NCBI RefSeq assembly: GCF_012184415.1 | Contig: NZ_VTOX01000001.1 | Coordinates: 372,001-436,000 of the forward strand | DNA length: 64,000 nucleotides | DNA from: Ramlibacter lithotrophicus | Lineage (GTDB): Bacteria; Pseudomonadota; Gammaproteobacteria; Burkholderiales; Burkholderiaceae_C | Direction: 5' to 3' | Part shown: in pieces, positions 1 through 11,518 of the stretch | Position numbering within the stretch: the first letter of the stretch is position 1 | How the letters are laid out: each line of letters starts with the position of its first letter | The notes under the pieces: model-generated | The model's database searches: none | Told to the model about the DNA's origin: nothing | The model's input: the letters and a program-made list of their open reading frames with translations, nothing else | Translations under genes and position numbers: made by a program

Positions 1-1707
1 TACGTGAATCCCCAGGCCCCCAAGGGCGGCGAACTGCGGCTGGTGGCCGGCTCGCGCATCTCCACGTTCGACAAGTACAACCCGTTCACGCTCAAGGGGA
101 CGGCCCCCTCGTTCCTGGGCGACCTGCTGTTCGAGGGGCTGCTCACCGGGTCGATGGATGAAATCGGGGTTGCCTACGGGCTGCTTGCGCACGACGTGGA
201 GGTGGCGCCGGACCTCCTGTCGGTCACGTTCCGGCTGCGTCCGGAGGCCCGCTTCCACAACGGCGACCCGGTGCTGGCCGCCGACGTCAAGCACAGTTAC
301 GAGACGCTGGTTTCCAAGTACGCGGCGCCCGGCTACGCGACCCTGCTGGTCAACGTCGAGGGCTGCGACGTGCTGGACGAGCGCACGGTGCGCTTCCGGT
401 TCAGGAAGCCGGACCGGCAGTCGCCGCTGGTGGTCGGCGGCCTGCCGGTCTTCAGCCGCAAGTGGGGCGGCGGCAAGCCGTTCGACCAGGTGGTGACCGA
501 CGTGCCGATTGCCACCGGCCCGTACCGGATCGGCCAGGTGCGCTTCGGCAAGGACATCACGTACGCCCGCGACCCGAATTACTGGGGGCGCGACCTGCCG
601 GTGCGCCGCGGCATGAACAACTTCGACCGGATCACCGTCAAGATCTACCGCGACAACACGGCCCAGCTGGAGGCGCTGAAGGCCGGCGAGTTCGACCTGA
701 TGCTGTTCTTCTCGGCCGGCGACTGGACGCGCCGCCTCAACGGGCCGCGGATCGACAAGGGGGACCTCGTCAAGAGTCCCTTCCGGCACCGCCAGCCGGA
801 CGGCTTCCAGAGCTATGTCCTGAACAGCCGGCTCGAGAAGTTCCAGGACCGCCGCGTGCGGATGGCCCTGGAACTCGCGATGGACTACGAGTGGATGAAC
901 CGGCAGCTGTTTCGCAACAGCTACAAGCGCGTGAAGGGCATCTTCGGCAACACCGACTGCGAAGCGAACGGCCTGCCGTCGCCCGAGGAGGTGGCGCTGC
1001 TGGAGCCGTTCCGCCACAAGCTGCCGGCCGACGTGTTCGGGCCCATGGCCCTGCCGCCGCGCACCGACCCGCCGAACTCTCTGCGCGCCAACCTGTTGAA
1101 GGCGCGGGCACTGCTGAACGAGGCCGGCTGGCAGATGCGCGACGGCGCGCTGCGCAACGCCAAAGGCGAGGCGCTGACAGTGGAGTACATGGATTCGACC
1201 GAGGGCCGCGCACTGACAACGACCGTGGCATGGAGGCGTGCGCTGGAGAAACTGGGCATCGAGTTGCGCTATCGCACCGTCGACTTCGCGCTGTACCAGG
1301 AACGGCTCGACACGTTCCAGTTCGAGATGGTGAGCATCGCCTTTCCCGGGACCCATTTCCCCGGAGCCGAGTACGCGGACCTGTTCGGCAGCAAGGCGGC
1401 CGACACCAACGGCTCCGGCAATTACGCCGGCGTGAAGAGTCCGGCGGTCGACGCGCTGATCGCCGGCATCACGGGCGCGGAGAACCGCGGCGAATTCCTG
1501 GCCGCCTGCCGGGCCCTGGACCGCGTGCTCGCCCACGGCCACTACATGGTGCCGGCCTGGACCACCAGCGAGCAGCGCGTCGCGTACAGTCGCTGGAAAC
1601 TCGAGCGGCCGGCCGTCGTGCCGCCCCACCCGCCGGAGGGCGTCGCCTACATGGACTGGCCGATGACCACCTGGTGGGCACGGAACCCGCCGATCACTTC
1701 CAAGTGA
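1..1707 (+). CDS. yejA: Extracellular peptide-binding protein of a YejABEF-type ABC transporter (5' partial)
   Basis: This is a family 5 solute-binding protein that would deliver oligopeptides (microcin C-like peptides in E. coli) to the membrane permease in the periplasm. The visible reading begins YVNPQAPKGGELRL, the conserved start of the mature YejA/DppA-type fold, so the signal peptide and true start lie left of the window. About 568 residues are present, close to the usual full length of about 600. The central AxGPYRIG and YARDPNYWG segments are typical of the family. It is followed after 4 nt by yejB, then yejE and yejF, so the four form one transporter operon. The GTG at position 4 is internal, not a start. 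The family is clear; the substrate is inferred from the E. coli system. Confidence 0.9.
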   Translation, partial: YVNPQAPKGGELRLVAGSRISTFDKYNPFTLKGTAPSFLGDLLFEGLLTGSMDEIGVAYGLLAHDVEVAPDLLSVTFRLRPEARFHNGDPVLAADVKHSYETLVSKYAAPGYATLLVNVEGCDVLDERTVRFRFRKPDRQSPLVVGGLPVFSRKWGGGKPFDQVVTDVPIATGPYRIGQVRFGKDITYARDPNYWGRDLPVRRGMNNFDRITVKIYRDNTAQLEALKAGEFDLMLFFSAGDWTRRLNGPRIDKGDLVKSPFRHRQPDGFQSYVLNSRLEKFQDRRVRMALELAMDYEWMNRQLFRNSYKRVKGIFGNTDCEANGLPSPEEVALLEPFRHKLPADVFGPMALPPRTDPPNSLRANLLKARALLNEAGWQMRDGALRNAKGEALTVEYMDSTEGRALTTTVAWRRALEKLGIELRYRTVDFALYQERLDTFQFEMVSIAFPGTHFPGAEYADLFGSKAADTNGSGNYAGVKSPAVDALIAGITGAENRGEFLAACRALDRVLAHGHYMVPAWTTSEQRVAYSRWKLERPAVVPPHPPEGVAYMDWPMTTWWARNPPITSK

Positions 1708-1711
1708 CCGA

Positions 1712-2734
1712 ATGACCGCGTACATCGTCAAGCGAATCCTGCTGATGCTGCCGACCCTGTTCGGCGTGCTGCTGCTCACCTTCGTGGTGACCCAGTTCGT
1801 CCCCGGCGGGCCGGTGGAGCAGTACATCGCCGAAGCGCGCCGCGGCGCCGCAGCCGCCGGCGACGCGGGCGGCTACCGGGGAGGGCAGGGGGTCGATCCG
1901 AAGAAGATCGAGCAGATCAAGGCCCTGTACGGCTTCGACAAGCCGCCGGCCGAGCGTTTCTGGCAGATGCTCAAGCAGTTCGCGCAGTTCGACCTGGGAC
2001 GCAGCTTCTTCCAGAACAAGGACGTGTGGCAGTTGATCAAGGAGAAGCTGCCGGTGTCCATCAGCCTCGGGCTGTGGACCTTCTTCATCAGCTACCTGAT
2101 CGCCGTACCGCTCGGGGTCGCCAAAGCCGTGCGCGCTGGCTCGCGCTTCGACCTGGTCACCACGCTCATCGTCCTGGTCGGCTACGCCATTCCGGGTTTC
2201 GTGCTCGGGGTGGCCCTGCTGGTGGTCTTCGGCGGCCAGCTGCAGTGGTTCCCGCTGCGCGGCCTCACGTCGAGCAACTGGGAAGAGCTCGGTTGGGGGG
2301 CGCGCATCGTCGATTACCTGTGGCACATCGCCATGCCGGTGACCGCCATGGTGGTCGGCAGCTTCGCCGTCACGACGATGCTGACCAAGAACTCCTTCCT
2401 CGAGGAGATCCGCAAGCAGTACGTGCTGACGGCGCGCGCCAAGGGGCTGTCCGAGCGGCGCGTGCTGTGGAAGCACGTCTTCCGCAACGCGCTGATCCCG
2501 ATCGTCACCGGCTTCCCGGCGGCGTTCATCGGCGCCTTTTTCACCGGCGCGCTGCTGATCGAAACGCTGTTCTCGCTGGACGGCCTGGGCCTCCTCAGCT
2601 ACGAGAGCGTGATCCGGCGCGACTATCCCGTGGTCATGGGCACGCTGTACTTCTTCACCCTCATCGGGTTGTTCACCAAACTCATCAGCGATCTGAGCTA
2701 TGTCTGGGTCGATCCCCGTGTCAAGTTCGATTGA
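1712..2734 (+). CDS. yejB: Inner-membrane permease YejB of peptide ABC transporter
   Basis: This is a 340-residue binding-protein-dependent permease of the DppB/OppB group. The N terminus, MTAYIVKRILLMLPTLFGVL, is the signature first membrane helix of this group. After a roughly 90-residue periplasmic section come five more hydrophobic helices. The EAA loop that docks on the ATPase is visible near residues 235 to 255 (TARAKGLSERRVLWKHVFRN). It pairs with YejE to form the channel. The last 35 nt overlap the start of yejE in another frame, and the C-terminal sequence (LSYVWVDPRVKFD) is the conserved YejB ending, so the overlap is real rather than a frameshift artefact. Confidence 0.93.
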   Translation: MTAYIVKRILLMLPTLFGVLLLTFVVTQFVPGGPVEQYIAEARRGAAAAGDAGGYRGGQGVDPKKIEQIKALYGFDKPPAERFWQMLKQFAQFDLGRSFFQNKDVWQLIKEKLPVSISLGLWTFFISYLIAVPLGVAKAVRAGSRFDLVTTLIVLVGYAIPGFVLGVALLVVFGGQLQWFPLRGLTSSNWEELGWGARIVDYLWHIAMPVTAMVVGSFAVTTMLTKNSFLEEIRKQYVLTARAKGLSERRVLWKHVFRNALIPIVTGFPAAFIGAFFTGALLIETLFSLDGLGLLSYESVIRRDYPVVMGTLYFFTLIGLFTKLISDLSYVWVDPRVKFD

Positions 2735-3794
2735 CCCGCAGCCGGCCGCGGCGCCGCCCCGCGAGTACCGCTCCGAGAGCCCGGGCGCGCGCGCCTGGCG
2801 GCGCTTCCGGCGCAACCGGCTGGGATTCTGGAGCCTCGTGATCTTCAGTGCGATGGTGGTCCTCAGCCTCTTCGCCGAGGTGCTGTCGAACGACCGGCCG
2901 CTGGTGGTGCGCTACAACGGCTCGTATTATTTCCCGCTGGTCAACGACTACCCGGAGACGGTGTTCGGCGGCGACTTCGGCACGCCGGCGGACTACCTCG
3001 ACCCGTTCATCAAGGACAAGCTGACGCAGGGCGAGAACTGGGCGATCTATCCGCCCAACCCGTATGGCGCCAGGACCTTGAACTACTTCGCGAAGGAGCC
3101 CAACCCCTCGGGGCCGAATGCCGAGAACCTGCTGGGGACCGACGAGCGCGGCCGCGACCTGTTCGCGCAACTGGTGTACGGCTTCCGCGTCAGCGTGCTG
3201 TTCGGCCTGGCACTGACCGTCGTGGGCGTGCTGCTCGGCGTGCTGACGGGCGCAATCCAGGGGTACTTCGGGGGCAAGACCGACCTGGCCTTCCAGCGCT
3301 TCATCGAAATCTGGGGCTCGATGCCCGAGCTGTACCTGCTGATCATCTTCAGCGCGGTGTTCGCCCCGAGCGTCGCGCTGCTGCTGATCCTGCTGTCGCT
3401 GTTCGGCTGGATGGGACTGTCCGATTACGTGCGCGCCGAGTTCCTGCGCAACCGGCAGATGGACTACGTGCGGGCCGCGCGGGCCCTGGGCGTCGGCAAC
3501 GGCCGGATCATGTGGAAGCACATCCTGCCCAACAGCATGACGCCAGTGGTGACCTTCCTGCCGTTTCGGATGAGCGCGGCGATCCTGGCGCTGACGTCGC
3601 TGGACTTCCTCGGGCTGGGCGTGCCGCCCGGCACGCCGTCGCTCGGCGAATTGCTCAGCCAGGGGAAGACCAACCTCGACGCGTGGTGGATCTCCATGTC
3701 CACGTTCGCCGTGCTGGTCGTCACGCTGCTGCTGCTGACCTTCATGGGCGACGCCTTGCGCGATGCGCTGGATCCGAGAAAGGCCGATACGTGA
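2700..3794 (+). CDS. yejE: Inner-membrane permease YejE of peptide ABC transporter
   Basis: This is a 364-residue DppC/OppC-type permease. A proline-rich cytoplasmic N-terminal tail of about 35 residues precedes the first helix (FWSLVIFSAMVVLSLFAEVL). A large periplasmic insert follows, and then the five-helix transport core with an EAA loop (ARALGVGNGRIMWKHILPN). The LLGTDERGRDLFAQLVYG motif before the core is typical of this partner subunit. The ATG lies inside yejB (35-nt overlap) and the stop shares one base with the yejF start, implying tight translational coupling. The next in-frame start would delete the N-terminal tail, so the ATG at 2700 is preferred. Confidence 0.92.
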   Translation: MSGSIPVSSSIDPQPAAAPPREYRSESPGARAWRRFRRNRLGFWSLVIFSAMVVLSLFAEVLSNDRPLVVRYNGSYYFPLVNDYPETVFGGDFGTPADYLDPFIKDKLTQGENWAIYPPNPYGARTLNYFAKEPNPSGPNAENLLGTDERGRDLFAQLVYGFRVSVLFGLALTVVGVLLGVLTGAIQGYFGGKTDLAFQRFIEIWGSMPELYLLIIFSAVFAPSVALLLILLSLFGWMGLSDYVRAEFLRNRQMDYVRAARALGVGNGRIMWKHILPNSMTPVVTFLPFRMSAAILALTSLDFLGLGVPPGTPSLGELLSQGKTNLDAWWISMSTFAVLVVTLLLLTFMGDALRDALDPRKADT

Positions 3795-5401
3795 TGTCCG
3801 CGCAACTGCTCCAGGTGCAGGGCCTGCGCGTCGCCTTCGGCGGCAAGGAAGTGGTGCGCGGCGTCGACTTCACCATCGCGCCGGGCGAGAAGCTGGCACT
3901 GGTGGGAGAGTCGGGCTCCGGCAAGACCGTCACCGCGCTGAGCTTGCTGGGACTGGTGCAGAACGCCGAGCTGACGGGCTCGGCGCGCTTCGCGCCGGAA
4001 CCCGGTGGCGCCGCACGCGACCTGCTGGCGTTGCCGGAACGCGAGCTGCTCGCCGTGCGCGGCCGCGAGATCGCCATGATCTTCCAGGAACCGATGACGG
4101 CGTTGAACCCGCTCTACACGGTAGGCGACCAGATCGCGGAGGTGCTTCAGCTCAAGGAGGGCCTGAATGCCAGGCAGGCCTGGCAAGGCGCCGTCGCCGC
4201 GCTGGCTTCCTGCGGCATCCCGGATCCGGAGCGGCGTGCCGCCGCCTACCCGCACCAGCTCTCAGGCGGCCAGCGCCAGCGGGCCATGATCGCGATGGCG
4301 CTGTCCGGGCGGCCGCGGCTGCTGCTCGCCGACGAGCCGACCACGGCGCTGGACGTGACCTTGCGCGGCCAGATCCTGGACCTGCTGACCGACGTGCAGC
4401 AGCGAAACGGCATGGCGATCCTGCTGATCACGCACGACCTCAACCTGGTGCGCAAGTTCGCGGACCGGGTCGCGGTCATGGAAAACGGCCACCTGGTCGA
4501 ACAGGGGACCGTGGCGCAGGTGTTCTCCGACCCGCAGCACCCGTACACCCGCAAGCTGATCGACAGCCGCCCCGAGCGCGATGTCGCGGAGGCGCCGTCC
4601 ACCGGGCAGGCGCCGGTGATGCGCGCCAGCGGCCTGCAGGTCGCTTATCCGGTCCACCTGCCGGGAGTGCGCGGCTGGTTCCGCAAGGGCCGGTTCGTGG
4701 CCGTGCGCGATGCGGCGTTTTCGATCGATCCCGGCCGCACGCTGGGCGTCGTCGGGGAGTCCGGATCGGGGAAGTCCACCCTGGCGCTGGCGGCGCTCGG
4801 GTTGTTGCCGCACAGTGGCGATCTCGACGTCGTGGGCACGCGCTGGGGGCCTGATGCGACGAAGAACAAGGCGATCCGCCGCGTCGTCCAGGTCGTCTTC
4901 CAGGACCCGTTCTCCTCGCTGTCCCCACGCATGACCGTGGAGGAGATCGTGGGCGAGGGCCTGCTGGTGCACGAGCCGGCACTGCCGCAACCAGCGCGCC
5001 GCGAGCGGGTGGTCCAGGCCCTGGCGGAGGTCGGCCTGGCCGAGGAACAGTTCCCGGGCCTGCTGCAGCGCTACCCGCACGAGTTCTCGGGCGGCCAGCG
5101 GCAGCGGCTGGCCATCGCCCGCGCGCTGATCGTCGGGCCGCAGCTGCTGGTGCTGGACGAGCCGACCAGCGCGCTGGACGTCACGATCCAGAAGCAGGTC
5201 CTGCGGCTGCTGCAGCGGCTGCAGCGCGAGAAAGGGCTGAGCTACCTGCTGATCACCCATGACGTCGACGTGATCCGGGCGATGGCGCACGACGTGGTCG
5301 TGATGAAGGACGGCGACATCCTGGAGGCCGGGCCGGTGCGCGAAGTGCTGGACGCCCCCCGCCAGGAGTACACGCGGGTGCTGGTGGCCGCGGCTGCCTG
5401 A
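3794..5401 (+). CDS. yejF: Dual-ATPase subunit YejF of peptide ABC transporter
   Basis: This 535-residue protein carries two complete ABC ATPase domains in tandem and so energises the YejB-YejE channel alone. Domain 1 has Walker A GESGSGKT at about 38-45 and the signature LSGGQ at 156-160. Domain 2 has GESGSGKS at about 321-328 and FSGGQ at 431-435, with Walker B LLADEPTTALDV and LVLDEPTSALDV. Each domain ends in the oligopeptide-transporter C-terminal motif that includes DPQHPYTRKL or an equivalent. The ATG is taken because it overlaps the yejE stop by one base. An in-frame GTG lies 3 nt upstream. Confidence 0.94.
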   Translation: MSAQLLQVQGLRVAFGGKEVVRGVDFTIAPGEKLALVGESGSGKTVTALSLLGLVQNAELTGSARFAPEPGGAARDLLALPERELLAVRGREIAMIFQEPMTALNPLYTVGDQIAEVLQLKEGLNARQAWQGAVAALASCGIPDPERRAAAYPHQLSGGQRQRAMIAMALSGRPRLLLADEPTTALDVTLRGQILDLLTDVQQRNGMAILLITHDLNLVRKFADRVAVMENGHLVEQGTVAQVFSDPQHPYTRKLIDSRPERDVAEAPSTGQAPVMRASGLQVAYPVHLPGVRGWFRKGRFVAVRDAAFSIDPGRTLGVVGESGSGKSTLALAALGLLPHSGDLDVVGTRWGPDATKNKAIRRVVQVVFQDPFSSLSPRMTVEEIVGEGLLVHEPALPQPARRERVVQALAEVGLAEEQFPGLLQRYPHEFSGGQRQRLAIARALIVGPQLLVLDEPTSALDVTIQKQVLRLLQRLQREKGLSYLLITHDVDVIRAMAHDVVVMKDGDILEAGPVREVLDAPRQEYTRVLVAAAA

Positions 5402-5409
5402 GGCGTGCC

Positions 5410-5820
5410 ATGGCCGACGCACCGCCCGTCGTCATTCCCGAGTCGGAGGTGGAAGTCACCGCCGTCAGGGCCCAGGGCGCGGGCGGCCAGAACGTCAACA
5501 AGGTCTCCAGCGCGATCCACCTGCGCTTCGACATCCGCAAGTCGTCGCTGCCGCCGGACCACAAGGAGCGCCTCCTGGCCTTGTCGGACCGGCGGATCAC
5601 CCGGGACGGCGTGCTGGTCATCAAGGCCCAGTCGCACCGCACCCAGGAGCTGAACCGGGCCGAGGCGTGGGGGCGCCTGCACGAGCTGGTGGGGAGCGTG
5701 GCGCGGCCGCCGCGCCAGCGCCGTCCCACCAAGCCGACGGCGGCCTCCAGGCGGCGCCGGCTGGAGGAAAAGAGCCTGCGCTCGCAGGTGAAGCTGCTGC
5801 GCCAGCCGGTCTCCGGGTAG
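5410..5820 (+). CDS. arfB: Alternative ribosome-rescue factor B, peptidyl-tRNA hydrolase
   Basis: ArfB (YaeJ) enters stalled ribosomes that lack a stop codon and hydrolyses the peptidyl-tRNA. The 136-residue product has the catalytic GGQ at residues 25-27 inside RAQGAGGQNVNKV, the class I release-factor hallmark. There is no codon-recognition domain. The tail is strongly basic (RRRRLEEKSLRSQVKLLRQ), which in this family threads into the empty mRNA channel. It starts 8 nt after yejF, so it may be read through from the transporter operon. Together with smpB at 16517 the window encodes two separate ribosome-rescue routes. Confidence 0.93.
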   Translation: MADAPPVVIPESEVEVTAVRAQGAGGQNVNKVSSAIHLRFDIRKSSLPPDHKERLLALSDRRITRDGVLVIKAQSHRTQELNRAEAWGRLHELVGSVARPPRQRRPTKPTAASRRRRLEEKSLRSQVKLLRQPVSG

Positions 5821-5891
5821 CCCCGGCCGCGCGCCCCTGGCCATGGGCCGTCGGGCCCCGCGGCCATGCGCGTTTGACGCGCCTGCGGCCG

Positions 5892-5920
5892 TTGCACCCC
5901 CGTGAGTTCAAGGGTACAAT
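5892..5920 (+). promoter_or_regulatory. Sigma-70-type promoter for the rimP-nusA-infB operon
   Basis: TTGCAC (5892-5897) and TACAAT (5915-5920) are separated by exactly 17 nt. The predicted transcription start, near 5927, lies about 9 nt before the hairpin at 5936 and about 117 nt before the rimP start. This is one of the best promoter matches seen in the window. The GGGTACAAT context recurs upstream of guaB. Confidence 0.7.
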
Positions 5921-5935
5921 ACTTGCTTCACGACC

Positions 5936-5967
5936 AAACGGGCGGGTACTCACCGCCCGTTTTTTTT
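5936..5967 (+). terminator. Hairpin with U-tract in the rimP leader (terminator or attenuator)
   Basis: AAACGGGCGG (5936-5945) pairs with CCGCCCGTTT (5953-5962) around a 7-nt loop, and the T-run extends to 5967. This is a textbook intrinsic terminator. It lies downstream of the predicted promoter rather than before it, so besides ending transcription from arfB it would stop most new transcripts after about 40 nt unless anti-terminated. In E. coli the same operon leader is also controlled by termination and NusA. That parallel is known biology; its operation here is inference. Confidence 0.75.
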
Positions 5968-6043
5968 GGGCTGCCCTTCGAGAGCGCTGAGGGCGGGCAT
6001 TGTCTTGGTCGGGCATGAATTTTCGACTGGAGCGCAACAGGCC

Positions 6044-6649
6044 TTGGCATTGCAGGACATCGTGGCACAGACCGTGACCGGGCTCGGTTACGACCTGGTG
6101 GAGATCGAACGCTCCGCCGGAGGGCTGTTGCGCGTCACGATCGACCTGCCGTGGCATCCCGGGGCCGGGCAGTTCGTCACCGTCGAGGACTGCGAGAAGG
6201 TGACGCGCCAGCTGCAGTTCGCCCTGGAAGTCGATGGCGTCGACTACAAGCGGCTGGAAGTGTCGTCGCCGGGCATCGATCGGCCGTTGCGCCATGAGCA
6301 GGATTTCGAGCGTTTTGCCGGCGAGATGGTGGACATCACGCTGAAGGCGCCGATGGGCGCGGCCGCCGGGGGACAGGTGGCGGCCAACCGCAAGAAGTTC
6401 CGCGGCCGCCTGGAGCGTGCCGAAGGCGGCGGCTGGCAGATCGTGTGGAGCGACGAGCCGGCAGCCAAGCCGGGCCAGAGGGTCAGCCGCAAGAAGGCGC
6501 CGGCGCCGCTGCAGGCGCTGGGCTTTTCGCTGGACGAGTTGAAGGAGGCGCGACTGGCGCCGATTGTGGATTTCAAGGGCCGGAAGACCGGCGGGGCGGC
6601 GCCATCGCAAGCCGGTGCGCCCTCAAATGATCAGGTAGGAGAGCCGTAA
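6044..6649 (+). CDS. rimP: Ribosome maturation factor RimP (TTG start)
   Basis: RimP assists late assembly of the 30S subunit. The product begins [23 protein letters not shown], which matches the usual start of the betaproteobacterial protein, and runs 201 residues. The start codon is TTG at 6044, with GGAG at 6029-6032 as ribosome-binding site. Earlier in-frame TTG codons (5966, 6005) would add residues unlike the family, and the first of these sits in the terminator hairpin. The body has the two-domain RimP pattern ([10 protein letters not shown], then [21 protein letters not shown]). The stop overlaps the nusA ATG (TAATG). The C-terminal tail is longer than in E. coli and basic. Confidence 0.88.
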   Translation: MALQDIVAQTVTGLGYDLVEIERSAGGLLRVTIDLPWHPGAGQFVTVEDCEKVTRQLQFALEVDGVDYKRLEVSSPGIDRPLRHEQDFERFAGEMVDITLKAPMGAAAGGQVAANRKKFRGRLERAEGGGWQIVWSDEPAAKPGQRVSRKKAPAPLQALGFSLDELKEARLAPIVDFKGRKTGGAAPSQAGAPSNDQVGEP

Positions 6650-8148
6650 TGAACCGCGAACTGTTGATGCTGGTGGAAGCGATCTCGCGTGAGAAGAACG
6701 TCGAGCGCGACGTGGTGTTTGGCGCGGTGGAATCGGCGTTGGCGCAGGCCACGAAGAAGCTGTACGAGGGCGACGTCGACATCCGCGTCGCGATCGACCG
6801 CGACACGGGTGCCTACGAGACGTTCCGCCGCTGGCACGTGGTGCCCGACGACGCCGGCCTGCAGCTGCCTGACCAGGAGATCCTGCTGTTCGAGGCGCGC
6901 GAGCAGATCCCCGACATCGACGTCGACGACTACATCGAGGAATCGGTGGAGTCGGTGCCCATCGGGCGCATCGGCGCGATGGCCGCCAAGCAGGTGATCC
7001 TGCAGAAGATCCGCGACGCCGAGCGCGAGATGCTGCTGAACGACTTCATGTCGCGCGGCGACAAGATCTTCGTTGGCACCGTCAAGCGCATGGACAAGGG
7101 CGACATCATCGTCGAGAGCGGCCGCGTGGAAGGGCGCCTCCGCCGCGGCGAGATGATCCCCAAGGAGAACCTGCGCAACGGCGACCGGGTGCGTGCCATG
7201 ATCATGGAGGTCGACCTGACGCTGCGCGGCGCGCCGATCATCCTGTCGCGCGCGGCCCCCGAGTTCATGATCGAGCTGTTCCGCCAGGAAGTGCCCGAGA
7301 TCGAGCAGGGCCTGCTGGAGATCAAGAGCTGCGCCCGCGATCCCGGTTCGCGCGCCAAGATCGCCGTGCTGTCGCACGACAAGCGCGTCGACCCGATCGG
7401 CACCTGCGTCGGCGTGCGCGGCACCCGCGTCAACGCCGTCACCAACGAGCTGGCCGGCGAGCGCGTCGACATCGTGCTGTGGAGCGAGGATCCGGCGCAG
7501 TTCGTCATCGGCGCCCTGGCGCCGGCCAACGTGTCCTCGATCGTCGTCGACGAGGAGAAGCACGCGATGGACGTGGTGGTGGACGAGGAGAACCTCGCCA
7601 TCGCGATCGGCCGGGGCGGGCAGAACGTGCGGCTCGCCAGCGACCTGACCGGCTGGAAGATCAACATCATGGACGCCAACGAATCGGCCCAGAAGCAGGC
7701 CGAGGAGACGGACACGATCCGCAAGCTGTTCATGGAGAAGCTGGACGTCGACCAGGAGATCGCCGACATCCTGTTCGCCGAGGGCTTCACCAGCCTGGAG
7801 GAAGTGGCGTATGTGCCGATCCAGGAAATGCTGGAGATCGAGGCGTTCGACGAGGACACCGTGAACGAGCTGCGTTCGCGCGCCAAGGATGCCCTGCTGA
7901 CGATGGAGATCCAGCGCGAGGAAAGCGTCGAGGAAGTGTCGCAGGACCTGCGCGACCTCGAGGGGCTGTCCCCCCAGCTGATCGCCAAGCTGGCCGACGC
8001 CGGCGTCCACACCCGCGACGACCTGGCCGACCTGGCCGTCGACGAACTCACCGATATCACCGGCCAGTCCGCGGACGAGGCCAAGGCCCTGATCATGAAG
8101 GCGCGCGAGCACTGGTTCAACACCACGGCCACCGCCGCCAGCGAGTGA
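6649..8148 (+). CDS. nusA: Transcription elongation/termination factor NusA
   Basis: NusA binds RNA polymerase and nascent RNA and modulates pausing, intrinsic termination and anti-termination. The 499-residue length is close to E. coli (495). Domains in order: N-terminal polymerase-binding domain (1 to about 130), S1 domain ([18 protein letters not shown], about 135-200), two KH domains ([14 protein letters not shown] and [15 protein letters not shown]), and two acidic helix-hairpin-helix repeats at the C terminus (from about 365), as in proteobacterial NusA. The start is coupled to the rimP stop by a one-base overlap and preceded by TAGGAGAG. As the second gene of an operon with a terminator-bearing leader it may act on its own expression. 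Confidence 0.96.
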   Translation: MNRELLMLVEAISREKNVERDVVFGAVESALAQATKKLYEGDVDIRVAIDRDTGAYETFRRWHVVPDDAGLQLPDQEILLFEAREQIPDIDVDDYIEESVESVPIGRIGAMAAKQVILQKIRDAEREMLLNDFMSRGDKIFVGTVKRMDKGDIIVESGRVEGRLRRGEMIPKENLRNGDRVRAMIMEVDLTLRGAPIILSRAAPEFMIELFRQEVPEIEQGLLEIKSCARDPGSRAKIAVLSHDKRVDPIGTCVGVRGTRVNAVTNELAGERVDIVLWSEDPAQFVIGALAPANVSSIVVDEEKHAMDVVVDEENLAIAIGRGGQNVRLASDLTGWKINIMDANESAQKQAEETDTIRKLFMEKLDVDQEIADILFAEGFTSLEEVAYVPIQEMLEIEAFDEDTVNELRSRAKDALLTMEIQREESVEEVSQDLRDLEGLSPQLIAKLADAGVHTRDDLADLAVDELTDITGQSADEAKALIMKAREHWFNTTATAASE

Positions 8149-8166
8149 TGGAAGGCACCAGAACAC

Positions 8167-11031
<2,865 letters not shown>

Positions 11032-11040
11032 ACAGCCGAA

Positions 11041-11127
11041 CGCAGAAGCCGCAAAAACATCGCAGAAGCCGCAGAATTGTTTTCTGAAGTCTTCTGCGGT
11101 TTTTGCGCAACTTCTGCGGCTTCTGCT
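11041..11127 (+). promoter_or_regulatory. Competing hairpins between infB and rbfA, one terminator-like
   Basis: The 116-nt gap holds CGCAGAAGCCGCA twice (11041-11053 and 11061-11073) and the inverted copy TGCGGCTTCTGC at 11115-11126. One fold pairs 11061-11076 with 11092-11107 (16 positions, two of them G-U); its core CCGCAGAA/TTCTGCGG is followed by TTTTT (11100-11104), as in an intrinsic terminator. A second fold pairs either upstream copy with 11115-11126 over 12 perfect base pairs and excludes the first if copy 2 is used. This is the arrangement of an attenuator, but no regulator or ligand is evident. Confidence 0.55.
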
Positions 11128-11147
11128 TCCTTGCCCCCGCATTCCCA

Positions 11148-11516
11148 ATGCCAAAGAAATCAGCCACCCCCAACCGCGCCTTCAAGGTTGCCGATCAGAT
11201 CCAGCGCGATCTGACGGAGCTGATCGCGCGCGAGCTGAAGGACCCGCGGGTCGGCATGGTCACCATCCAGGCCGTCGAGGTCACGCCCGACTACGCCCAC
11301 GCCAAGGTGTTCTTCAGCGTGCTGGTGGGCGATCCCCAGGAGTGCCAGGACGCCCTCAACCAGGCCGCCGGCTTCCTGCGCAACGGCCTGTTCAAGCGCC
11401 TGCACATCCACACGGTGCCGACGCTGCACTTCCAGTTCGACCGCACCACCGAGCGTGCCGCCGACATGAACGCCTTGATCGCCAAGGCGGTTTCCTCGCG
11501 CGCCAAGGAGGAGTAG
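11148..11516 (+). CDS. rbfA: Ribosome-binding factor A
   Basis: RbfA is a cold-shock-linked 30S assembly factor with a KH-like fold. The 122-residue product [22 protein letters not shown] has the family core, with [29 protein letters not shown] and the C-terminal [18 protein letters not shown]. The ATG at 11148 is preferred over an upstream in-frame start at 11103, which would encode [10 protein letters not shown] out of the hairpin sequence. It is immediately followed by truB, with AAGGAGGAG at its own 3' end serving as the truB ribosome-binding site. The unit sits in the conserved infB-rbfA-truB order. Confidence 0.94.
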   Translation: MPKKSATPNRAFKVADQIQRDLTELIARELKDPRVGMVTIQAVEVTPDYAHAKVFFSVLVGDPQECQDALNQAAGFLRNGLFKRLHIHTVPTLHFQFDRTTERAADMNALIAKAVSSRAKEE

Positions 11517-11518
11517 CC

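Noticed and set aside
2700..2734. Frameshift suspected where yejB and yejE overlap by 35 nt
   Set aside because: Both ends carry family-conserved sequence in their own frames, so this is a genuine overlap.
5966..6043. Upstream extension of rimP from an in-frame TTG at 5966
   Set aside because: It would start inside the terminator U-tract and adds residues unlike RimP; the TTG at 6044 has a ribosome-binding site.
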